Below are positions 6,947 through 14,111 of a stretch of 35,652 nucleotides of DNA, piece after piece; position 1 is the first letter of the stretch, and each line of letters starts with the position of its first letter. The stretch lies in assembly GCF_002150765.1 (NCBI RefSeq), contig NZ_MUYM01000050.1:118585-154236 (forward strand), given 5' to 3'. This stretch comes from Lentzea kentuckyensis (GTDB lineage Bacteria; Actinomycetota; Actinomycetes; Mycobacteriales; Pseudonocardiaceae). Under the pieces are notes generated by a model. The model was not told where the DNA came from, searched no databases, and was given only the letters and a program-made list of their open reading frames with translations. A program made the translations under genes and the position numbers.

Positions 6947-9571
6947 GTGTCGGGGAATCGGGACGGAGTGTTCCGCGGCCGTGCGGGAGAACGGGAACTC
7001 CTCAGCGGTGTGCTGGACGCGGGCACCGGTGTGGTGTTGGTGGACGGCGCGGCGGGAACCGGCAAGACGCGGTTGCTGAGCGAGCTGGCCGCCGTCGCCA
7101 CGCGCCGCGGTTTCGAAGTCGCCACGGCACAGGACGAACTGGATCAGCCCTTTCTGCTGGCCCGCCTGGCCGAACGGCACCCCGACGGTCCCACGCTCGT
7201 CGTGCTGGACGATCTCCACCTGGCCGAGCCCGCGACCCTGACCGCGCTGCGCGCCCTGCTCCCCGCCCCCACCCACGAGAAGGTCGTCTGGCTGCTCGCC
7301 CGCCGCTGCGGCGAGGGAGCGGACCGCCTGTTCGCCGCCGCCGCACAGCGCGGAGCCCTGCGGATCGAGCTGCGACCGTTGCCGGACAACGTGGTGGTGG
7401 ACCTCGTCGCCGATCTCGCCGGAGGCGTTCCCGATCACGATCTCCGGGCGCTGGCGGCGACCGCCCAGGGAAATCCCGGGGCCCTGGTCGGTCTTTTCCA
7501 GGCGCTCGGCGAAGACGGTCAGATCGTGATCACCGCCGAGCACGCGTCGCTCAGGTCCGACCGCTCGCCGCGGCGCACCGAGTCGCTGCTCCGCGACCGC
7601 GTCAGTTCGTTGAGCGGCAAAGCAAGGCACGTGCTGCAGGTCGCGTCCGTGCTCGGTCCCCGCTTCGAACCCGGTGACGTCGCCGAGATGCTCGCCTCCA
7701 GCACCGCGATCCTGTTGCCCTCCCTGGAGGAGGTCATCGGCGCCGGGGTGGTGACGTCGCTGGACGACCGCCTGGCGTTCCGGCACGAGCTGCTCTGGCG
7801 GCTGGTCGCCGACTCCGTGCCACCGCCGGTGCGTCGCGCGCTGCACCGCGAGGCCGGCGAGATGTTGCTGCGGCGCGGGGATTCCGCCGTCCACGCCGCC
7901 AAACACCTCCTGCACGGCGCCCAGCGCGGTGACGTGCGGTCGATCGACGGACTGGTCGCGGCGGCGATCGCCGTGCTGTGGAACGCGCCTGACGCCGCGG
8001 CCGAACTCGCGGTGCGGGCACTCGAACTCACCGACCAGGCGTCCGCTTCGCTGGTGCACCGCACGGTCGTCGCGGTGCGCGCGCTGATCGCGGCCGGGAA
8101 GCTCACCGCCGCGCAAGCGCTCGCGCAGGACGCGTTGTCCCGCCAGGTCTCCCCGGAACCCGCGGCCAAACTGCGGCACTGCGTCGCCACGACGACGTTG
8201 CTGGGAGCGCGGCACAGCGAGTCGGCGGCGATCTCCGAGGCGTTGCTCGCCGAACCCGACCTGCTGCCGGAACTCGCGCCGTGGGTGGAGATCACCCGGA
8301 TGATGGCGCTGCTCGGCCACGACCGGCGCCGCGCGGAGGAGCTGGCCGAGACGGTCGTGCGCACCCACTCGGGTTCGCCGGACGACGTGCTGGCAACGGC
8401 GCTGGCGGTGCTGGCGGCGATCGCGCGCGACACCGGACGACCCGGTGCGGCACTGGAACTGGCCCGCGAGGCCGCGCAGTCCGTGACCTCGCACGACCTC
8501 TGCGCGTACCCGCAGTTGTTGCTCGCGACGCTGCACTCGGGCATGCGCGAGTTCGCCGAGGCCGACAGCGTGGTGCGGCGAGCGCGCAGCGGGCCGTCCG
8601 CGGTCGTGACCAAGGAACTGATGACCGCGGTCGTGCAGGCGCGCATCCTGTTGCAGGCAGGGCGGATCGAGGAGGCGTCGGTCGAGGCGCGCGGCGCGCT
8701 GACGGTGGCGGAGGAGACCGGGCACGTCGCGCTGGTCGCGCCGGCGTTGGCGGTGCTGGCCGTGGTCGCGATCCACACCGGTGACCTGCCCGCCGCGATC
8801 GACCACGTCGAGCGGTACCGCGAACGCGTCCCGGTCGACGGGATCATCTTCTCGCGCGCCTACTACCAGTGGGCCGACGTGCTGGTCTCGTACGTGGCCA
8901 ATGGTCTGGAGAAGGCGCTCGGGCTGCTCACCGACGAGTACCCGGGACTGGTGGCGTCCGGGCTGTTCGCCGAGGAACCCCGTGCCGCCGGCTGGTTCGT
9001 CCGCCGCGCGCTGGAGGCGGGGGACGAACGGCTGGCCAAGGCCGTGGTCGACCGGGTGGAACGGCTCGCCGAGGAGAACCCCGGACTGCGCGTGGTGGCG
9101 GCGGCCGCGCTGCACGCCCGCGGCCTGTTCGACGCCGACGCCTCGCTGCTGGAACTGGCCTCGCAGCAGCACCGCGACCTGTGGGCCAGGGCCAACGCGG
9201 CCGAGGACCTCGGCGTGCTGCTGACGACCGCGGCCGATCGCGCGGCCTCGGTCAAGGCGCTGGAGAACGCGCTCGGGCTGTACCGGGAGATCGGCGCGTC
9301 CCGCGACAGCGCCCGCGTGCTCGGCCGGCTGCGCAAACTCGGCCGCCGCCGACGCGCCGCACCGATGCGGCCGGCGTCCGGATGGTCCAGTTTGGACGAC
9401 ACCGAACGGGCGATCGCGAACCTCGTCGCCAAGGGGCAGACGAACCGGCAGATCTCCACGCAGCTGTTCATGTCACCGCACACGGTGAACTTCCACCTGC
9501 GCAAGATCTTCCGCAAACTGGAGATCAGCTCTCGCGTCGAGCTGGTGATGAGGTCGAGGGACGACCAGTGA
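6947..9571 (+). CDS. LAL-type LuxR family transcriptional regulator
   Basis: This 874-residue protein is a second LAL regulator, divergent from the one ending at 4123. The N-terminus has a P-loop (VDGAAGTGKTR, about residues 31-41) and Walker B (TLVVLDDLHLAE). A long alpha-helical TPR-like middle leads to a C-terminal LuxR HTH (residues about 815-870; includes NRQISTQLFMSPHTVNFHLR). The GTG start has AAAGGA at 6936-6941. An out-of-frame ATG at 6943 overlaps it. The 3' end overlaps the convergent LapA-domain gene by 47 bp. The divergent arrangement with a 280-bp gap suggests that the two LAL genes share a control region, but I could not identify operators there. Ligand and targets are unknown. 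Confidence 0.9.
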   Translation: MSGNRDGVFRGRAGERELLSGVLDAGTGVVLVDGAAGTGKTRLLSELAAVATRRGFEVATAQDELDQPFLLARLAERHPDGPTLVVLDDLHLAEPATLTALRALLPAPTHEKVVWLLARRCGEGADRLFAAAAQRGALRIELRPLPDNVVVDLVADLAGGVPDHDLRALAATAQGNPGALVGLFQALGEDGQIVITAEHASLRSDRSPRRTESLLRDRVSSLSGKARHVLQVASVLGPRFEPGDVAEMLASSTAILLPSLEEVIGAGVVTSLDDRLAFRHELLWRLVADSVPPPVRRALHREAGEMLLRRGDSAVHAAKHLLHGAQRGDVRSIDGLVAAAIAVLWNAPDAAAELAVRALELTDQASASLVHRTVVAVRALIAAGKLTAAQALAQDALSRQVSPEPAAKLRHCVATTTLLGARHSESAAISEALLAEPDLLPELAPWVEITRMMALLGHDRRRAEELAETVVRTHSGSPDDVLATALAVLAAIARDTGRPGAALELAREAAQSVTSHDLCAYPQLLLATLHSGMREFAEADSVVRRARSGPSAVVTKELMTAVVQARILLQAGRIEEASVEARGALTVAEETGHVALVAPALAVLAVVAIHTGDLPAAIDHVERYRERVPVDGIIFSRAYYQWADVLVSYVANGLEKALGLLTDEYPGLVASGLFAEEPRAAGWFVRRALEAGDERLAKAVVDRVERLAEENPGLRVVAAAALHARGLFDADASLLELASQQHRDLWARANAAEDLGVLLTTAADRAASVKALENALGLYREIGASRDSARVLGRLRKLGRRRRAAPMRPASGWSSLDDTERAIANLVAKGQTNRQISTQLFMSPHTVNFHLRKIFRKLEISSRVELVMRSRDDQ

Positions 9572-9896
9572 TCCGCTTGGCCTGACGGCGCAGTTGCAGG
9601 ATGCGGGCCGCACCGACGACCGCGACCAGCACCGCGCCGCCGATCGCGCCGAACAGCAGCGCCACCCCGAGCGGCAGGCTGAACTCGCCCCACAGGAAGC
9701 GGATCGTCGCGTTGTCGCCGTTCTGCAGGATGAACACGAGCAGGAAGATCAGCACGACGATCGCGATCAGCACGGCGATCCACGTGCCGCTGATCCGGGT
9801 GGGCCGCAGCTTCTTCGGTGCGGCCGCCGCCGGAGGCGTGGTCGGGATCGGCTCGGTGATCGGCGTCTTCGGGGTCTCGTCGCTGGGAGTCGCCAC
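9525..9896 (-). CDS. LapA-domain (DUF1049) small membrane protein
   Basis: This is a 123-residue membrane protein. A Pro/Ala-rich N-terminal tail of about 35 residues (TEPIPTTPPAAAAPKKLRPT) precedes two membrane segments (about 38-58, WIAVLIAIVVLIFLLVFILQ, and about 75-95). The link between them, QNGDNATIRFLW, matches the LapA_dom signature (QN..xVxFxF). A basic cytosolic tail follows. In proteobacteria LapA/YciS helps lipopolysaccharide assembly; the role in actinomycetes is not known. The start is GTG at 9896 without an obvious SD. It lies 49 bp downstream of the DUF742 gene and may be the last gene of that operon. Confidence 0.75.
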   Translation of the reverse strand: MATPSDETPKTPITEPIPTTPPAAAAPKKLRPTRISGTWIAVLIAIVVLIFLLVFILQNGDNATIRFLWGEFSLPLGVALLFGAIGGAVLVAVVGAARILQLRRQAKRITGRPSTSSPARRES

Positions 9897-9945
9897 GGTG
9901 CTGATTATCGGCGACCAGGCGCGCTTCCGCCCGCTGGCAAAAGGG

Positions 9946-10476
9946 TTACAGCCTGCGCAAACCTGAGAGAACCCGTTCGAGCAGCGCCATGTTCGGCTTG
10001 TCGCCCGGCTCGTGCACGGCGACCAGCTCGAGCGTGATCAGGTCGCTCAGCAGCACTCTCGTGACGCCGAGCGGGATCTTCATGAGCGCGGAGATCTCGG
10101 CGACCGACCGCGGCTGCAGGCACAGCCGCATCATGGCCGCCTGGTCGTTGTTGGCGCGGTACAGCCGGTCCTCATCCGTGGAGAGCAGTGTTTCCAGGCG
10201 AAGGTCGTGGCGGGCCGTGGTGCGGCCACCGGTGCGGGCGTAGGGACGGATGAGCGAGCTGTCCCGTGCGGGGGCGGGTGGTGGATCTTCTTCCTGCATC
10301 GGCCACTCCGGTGGCGGTTCCGGTGGGCGTTGGCGCAACGGTTGCTGACGGGGCAGTTGCTGCGTCTCCGCGCCGTGCGGGTCAGGTCTTTGATCGGCGC
10401 GCAGTCGTCTACGGGTCGCCGGAGACCCGAAACGCGCCCCCGTGTAACCGATTTCCGTCGCTTCCTTGTCGTGCAC
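9946..10476 (-). CDS. Orphan DUF742 (CvnC-like) protein
   Basis: This 176-residue protein has a Pro/Gln/Arg-rich low-complexity N-terminal half and a C-terminal DUF742 domain (from about residue 75: SSLIRPYARTGGRT, then a winged-helix-like segment SVAEISALMKIPLGVTRVLL and the end ALLERVLSGLRRL). DUF742 proteins are normally the third member of actinobacterial conservons (CvnA kinase, CvnB roadblock, CvnC DUF742, CvnD GTPase). The roadblock and GTPase genes are absent here. Instead it follows, by 39 bp, an ATPase-type kinase protein that could stand in for CvnA. The start is GTG at 10476 with GAGGA immediately upstream, so spacing is tight. It is longer at the N-terminus than a minimal DUF742 protein. 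Confidence 0.8.
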   Translation of the reverse strand: MHDKEATEIGYTGARFGSPATRRRLRADQRPDPHGAETQQLPRQQPLRQRPPEPPPEWPMQEEDPPPAPARDSSLIRPYARTGGRTTARHDLRLETLLSTDEDRLYRANNDQAAMMRLCLQPRSVAEISALMKIPLGVTRVLLSDLITLELVAVHEPGDKPNMALLERVLSGLRRL

Positions 10477-10515
10477 GTCCTCAAGCTATAACGAACACGG
10501 CCAAATGTATGTCGA

Positions 10516-11439
10516 TCACGTTGCCTTTTTGTTCCCCAGATCGAATCTGACCTGGATTGCAGTGCCGGACGACGTCGTTTGGGTGCGCACGAGGTCGGCC
10601 AAACGGTTCACCAGCAACAGTCCGCGACCACCTGGTTCGTTTGCGTGAACCGGTGTACGGCCGGCCAGCACATCGGTGATGTGGCCGTTGTCGTTGACTT
10701 GGCAAACAATACTTTCGCTTTCGGTCCAGACCCGGACCGTGCTCTCGCCGCCGCCGTGCCGGACGCTGTTCGTCGCGAGCTCGGTGACCGCGAGCGCGAA
10801 GTCGTCGACGCGGTCGCGGGACAGGCCGAACTTCGTGGCCTGCTCACGGGCGAACGCCCGCACCGCGGCCATCGCACCCGCTCCTGCCAGCGTGCTCGCC
10901 GCGTCCGCCGGGGTCGCCAGCGGGAGCGAGTGAGTGGCGACGACGACCCGCGCGGGGTGGAAGTGGTCGCTGGGACGGTGACCGCTCGCGTCGATGACGA
11001 TCGGGTGGGTCTTCTCGGCGTCGGCCAGGACGTCGTGGGAGAGGCCGGAGATGTCGTACGGGCAGAGGATGCTGAGGTCACGGCCGCTGAACGCGTAGTT
11101 GACCAGGGCTTCGTGCAGTGCGCAGGCCGGGTACTCGACCTCGGTGCGCATGTCCCACACCGGCTCGCTGATGATGCGGACGGCCCCGCGGTGCCGGTCG
11201 GCGAACGCGCGGAGCTCGGGGATGATCCGGCCGGGGTTGCGGCCGGTGTCCGCCATGTCGATGAACGTCACGTGGTGCGCGAACCCGCTCAGCGCCTCTT
11301 TGAGCAGCTCCAGGTTCCGGCTGGGCACGGCCACGGCGACCGGTTCGGCGTTCGCGAGGCCCTCCATGACGAACGGGACGGTCCCGTCGATGTAGGACTC
11401 CTCATCGGAGTAGAACAACGCCGGATGTGCGAACGTCAT
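10516..11439 (-). CDS. MEDS-domain anti-sigma-factor-like histidine kinase ATPase
   Basis: This is a 307-residue cytosolic protein in two parts. Residues 1-165 look like a MEDS/DcmR sensory domain (starts HPALFYSDEESYIDGTVPFV, includes ALHEALVNYAF). Residues about 185-305 are an RsbW/SpoIIAB-like HATPase_c domain with the N-box VTELATNSVRHGGG and the G2 box GGRGLLLVNRLADLV. Proteins of this layout in actinomycetes are considered anti-sigma or partner-switching kinases; MEDS is thought to bind small molecules. The ATG at 11439 has GAGGTGG just upstream. It is the first gene of a likely three-gene leftward operon (MEDS-HATPase, DUF742, LapA). No sigma factor or STAS antagonist is present nearby. 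Confidence 0.85.
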   Translation of the reverse strand: MTFAHPALFYSDEESYIDGTVPFVMEGLANAEPVAVAVPSRNLELLKEALSGFAHHVTFIDMADTGRNPGRIIPELRAFADRHRGAVRIISEPVWDMRTEVEYPACALHEALVNYAFSGRDLSILCPYDISGLSHDVLADAEKTHPIVIDASGHRPSDHFHPARVVVATHSLPLATPADAASTLAGAGAMAAVRAFAREQATKFGLSRDRVDDFALAVTELATNSVRHGGGESTVRVWTESESIVCQVNDNGHITDVLAGRTPVHANEPGGRGLLLVNRLADLVRTQTTSSGTAIQVRFDLGNKKAT

Positions 11440-11500
11440 GTGCCACCTCTCGTCAACGCCCCAGGGTGCGCACCCGGCGCGTTGCTCAAACCATCATTTC

Positions 11501-11535
11501 TTGACTCTTACACCGTGTCAGCCCCTACACAGGAG
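11501..11535 (+). promoter_or_regulatory. Putative MerR-type promoter dyad
   Basis: TTGACT (11501-11506) and TACACA (11526-11531) are 19 bp apart, the elongated spacing that MerR-family activators remodel. The region 11502-11520 has short dyad arms (TGAC and GTCA). AGGAG at 11531-11535 is the SD for the ATG at 11541. The SD overlap with the proposed -10 box is a problem, because the transcript would begin after the SD. The site could therefore be only an operator, or chance. Confidence 0.25.
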
Positions 11536-11540
11536 CAGTC

Positions 11541-12362
11541 ATGTTCACCATCGGAGACTTCGCCCAACTGGGGCGTGTGTCGGTGCGGATGCTGCGCCAT
11601 TACGACGCCGTCGGCCTGCTCCCGCCGGCCCACGTCGATCCGTCGTCCGGCTACCGCTTCTACACCGCGGCCCAGCTGCAGCGACTCAACCGGCTGATCG
11701 CGCTGAAGGACCTCGGTCTCACGCTCGACCAGGTACGAATCGTGCTCGACGACAAACTTTCCGTCGAGCAGCTGCACGGAATGCTTTCGTTGCGGCGCGC
11801 CGAGCTGCGGCAGCAGATTCTTGCGGACGAGTCGCGGTTGCGCCGGGTCGAAGCACGTCTCCGCGCCATTGAAAGGGAAGGCGCCATGCCCACTGACGAC
11901 GTTGTTGTGAAACCCGTTCCCACCGTCCGCGTCGCCCGTTTGACCGCGACCGCCGCGTCCTACGGGCCCGAGGACATCGGTCCGGTCATCCAACCGATGT
12001 ACCCGGAGCTGATGGCGCGGCTCGACCGTGCCGGCGTGCCCATCACCGGGTACGGGATCGCCACCTACGAACCCGCCGAGGGCGACACCGTGGTCGTGCA
12101 CGCCGGGATGGCGGTGTCGGTCGAACCGACCGCCGCCTTCGAGTTCGAGGTCGTGGACCTGCCGGCCCTGGCCACCGCCGCGACGGTCGTGCACCGGGGG
12201 CCGATGGACGACGTCGACGCCACCTACCAGGCCGTCGCGTCGTGGATCGAGGCTCACGGCTACCGGCAGAACGGGTTCGCCCGGGAGGTCTACCTGAACT
12301 ACGGCCACGGGGACCCCGCCGAGTGGACCACCGAGCTGCAGGTGGAGATCACCAAGCCGTAA
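11541..12362 (+). CDS. MerR family regulator with GyrI-like effector domain
   Basis: This is a 273-residue BmrR-type regulator. Residues 1-70 form the MerR winged helix (FTIGDFAQLGRVSVRMLRHY, then SGYRFYTAAQL). A dimerisation coiled coil follows (about 75-115, RRAELRQQILADESRLRR), and from about residue 125 a GyrI/AraC effector-binding domain that binds small ligands in relatives (ends AREVYLNYG and TELQVEITKP). Such proteins sense drugs or hydrophobic compounds and often control transporters. The ATG at 11541 has AGGAG five bases upstream. It is convergent with the MFS transporter (14-bp overlap), so control of that transporter is not supported by promoter position. It is divergent from the MEDS-HATPase gene, with 101 bp between them. 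Confidence 0.9.
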   Translation: MFTIGDFAQLGRVSVRMLRHYDAVGLLPPAHVDPSSGYRFYTAAQLQRLNRLIALKDLGLTLDQVRIVLDDKLSVEQLHGMLSLRRAELRQQILADESRLRRVEARLRAIEREGAMPTDDVVVKPVPTVRVARLTATAASYGPEDIGPVIQPMYPELMARLDRAGVPITGYGIATYEPAEGDTVVVHAGMAVSVEPTAAFEFEVVDLPALATAATVVHRGPMDDVDATYQAVASWIEAHGYRQNGFAREVYLNYGHGDPAEWTTELQVEITKP

Positions 12363-13437
12363 GCGCGATCACGACGGCCAGCCCGAGCAGGCCGGCCGGG
12401 AGCGAGGCGACCGCGGCGAGCCCGCCCGTGATGAGCGGGCCGCCCGCGTCGCCGAGCTCCCGGCCCACCTCGGCGCTGCCCATCGTCTGACCCATCCGTT
12501 CGTCCGGTGTGGACTTGGCCAGCGCCGTGAACGCCAGCGGGGTCACGGCTCCCGAACCGGCTCCGATGAGGACGGCCGCCACGAGCGCGCCGGGGAGTCC
12601 GGGAATCGTCGCGGCCGCGACGAAACCCGCTGCCGCCGTGAGGATGCCCGCACGGGTGCCGCGGCGGGTGGCGATGCGTCCGGCGTCCAAGGCCTTGCCG
12701 ATGCGCGGCTGGACGAGTGCGGCGGTGATCGCGAGGAGGCTGACCGCGGCGCCGGTGACGATCGGGCCGTGCTCGGCGGCTTTCACCGGCAGGAAGCCGA
12801 CTCCGGTGGCCAGTGCCGCCGTGGACGCGGCGAGCGCCGCCGTCGGCCGGAGGAAGTCGCTGTGGGACAGGCGTTTCGCTAGGTCCCGGACGGTTTGCCG
12901 GTGGCGCGGCAGGGGTTCCAGGTGCGGCACTGTCACCGCGGCCCAGATCGCCACTGCCGCTGCCAGCGCGGCCATCGTGAGGAACAGGACGTCGAAGCTG
13001 CCGAAGTGGATCAGCACGCCACCGAGCAACGGACCGGCGGTGTAGCCGATGCCCTTCCACGCGCCGTAACGCCCGAACGCCTTGCCCCTGGCTGATTCCG
13101 GGGTCAGGCGGGCGACCATCGCGCTGGCGGCGGGGGAGAACGCCGCCGCGGCGACACCTTGAGCGAACCGGGTGATGGCGACGTTGTCGATCAGCACGAA
13201 CGCGGCGCTCGCGACGGCGAACGCCGCCAGTCCCGCGAGCAGGACCGGGCGGGGACCGATTCGGTCGGCCAGGGAGCCGAAAACCGGTTTCAGGACGATT
13301 TCCGCGCCGTCGTAGATCGCGAGGATCAGGCCCAGTGCCAGCAGGTTCGTCTGGAGGAAGCCCAGGCTGGAGGCGACGCTGTGCGCGCCGAACGCCGTGA
13401 CGAAGCCCGCTGCGCACAGCGGCAGGACGTTCCTCAC
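12349..13437 (-). CDS. Major facilitator superfamily transporter
   Basis: This 362-residue protein has about 12 predicted membrane segments and no signal peptide. The MFS motif A is clear after the second segment (GSLADRIGPRPVLL), and a similar segment joins the two halves. It resembles drug-efflux type MFS proteins and is slightly shorter than the usual 390-420. The GTG start at 13437 overlaps the TGA of the alarmone synthetase gene by four bases (GTGA), so it is the last gene of the long leftward operon. Its role there is unknown: it could export a product or be an unrelated passenger. The 3' end overlaps the convergent MerR gene by 14 bp. Confidence 0.85.
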   Translation of the reverse strand: MRNVLPLCAAGFVTAFGAHSVASSLGFLQTNLLALGLILAIYDGAEIVLKPVFGSLADRIGPRPVLLAGLAAFAVASAAFVLIDNVAITRFAQGVAAAAFSPAASAMVARLTPESARGKAFGRYGAWKGIGYTAGPLLGGVLIHFGSFDVLFLTMAALAAAVAIWAAVTVPHLEPLPRHRQTVRDLAKRLSHSDFLRPTAALAASTAALATGVGFLPVKAAEHGPIVTGAAVSLLAITAALVQPRIGKALDAGRIATRRGTRAGILTAAAGFVAAATIPGLPGALVAAVLIGAGSGAVTPLAFTALAKSTPDERMGQTMGSAEVGRELGDAGGPLITGGLAAVASLPAGLLGLAVVIALTAW

Positions 13438-14111
13438 GCTTCGTCTTGGTGGATGCGGCGGTGCAGCGACTCCATCCGCTCGTCCAGCTGAGCCGCGATC
13501 ATCGCGGAGGACATCAGCTCGTCCACGAAGTCGGCGGGCGGGCTGTCGTCGTACTTGTAGAACAGCTTGTGCTCCAGCGTGGCCCAGAAGTCCATCGCGA
13601 TGGTGCGCAGCTGCACCTCGACCTTCACGTGCTCGACCCGGTCGGACAGGAACACCGGGATCTGCACGATCAGGTGCAGGCTGCGGTACCCGTTCGGCTT
13701 CGGGGAGGCGATGTAGTCCTTGGTGCGCAGGATCTTCACGTCGTGCTGGCGGGAGAGCATCGCCGACACCCGGTACACGTCGGACACGAACGGGCAGATG
13801 ACGCGCACGCCGGCGATGTCGTCCAGGTGGTCGCCGATGCGGTCGACCTCGAGCGGGAAGCCCTTGCGCCGCAGCTTCTCCAGGATGCCCTCTGGCTTCT
13901 TCACCCGGTTCGTGATGTGCTCGATCGGGTCGTGCCGGTGGACCGAGTCGAACTCCTCGCTGAGGATCCGGAGCTTCGTCATCAGCTCCTCGATCCCGAA
14001 CTTGTAGACGAGCAACCGCCGGTCGAGGTCGCGAAGGAGGCTCAGGTCGTCGGCCAGGTCGGTCACGACTCCAGGGTACTGATCACGCGGAGTCCCCGGC
14101 TCGGAGGTCAC
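13434..14111 (-). CDS. Small alarmone ((p)ppGpp) synthetase, RelA/SpoT domain
   Basis: This protein of about 225 residues consists of a single RelA/SpoT nucleotidyltransferase domain, which transfers pyrophosphate from ATP to GDP or GTP. Key family features are present: RVKKPEGILEKLRRKG, the metal-binding region DDIAGVRVICPF, the G-loop DYIASPKPNGYRSLH and the catalytic EVQLRTIAMDFWATLEHKL. There is no HD hydrolase, TGS or ACT domain, so it is SAS-like and looks catalytically complete. I place the start at GTG 14111, which overlaps the TGA of the upstream TPR gene (GTGA) like the other junctions of the operon; GTG at 14117 is equally possible. It overlaps the MFS gene by four bases. Coupling to a TIR/MoxR/GTPase operon is unusual. 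Confidence 0.88.
   Translation of the reverse strand: MTSEPGTPRDQYPGVVTDLADDLSLLRDLDRRLLVYKFGIEELMTKLRILSEEFDSVHRHDPIEHITNRVKKPEGILEKLRRKGFPLEVDRIGDHLDDIAGVRVICPFVSDVYRVSAMLSRQHDVKILRTKDYIASPKPNGYRSLHLIVQIPVFLSDRVEHVKVEVQLRTIAMDFWATLEHKLFYKYDDSPPADFVDELMSSAMIAAQLDERMESLHRRIHQDEA

Noticed and set aside
6800..9172. 790-codon minus-strand open frame opposite the second LAL gene
   Set aside because: Its composition (Arg, Gln, His, Val-rich) is shadow-like and it lies opposite a clear LuxR-type regulator.
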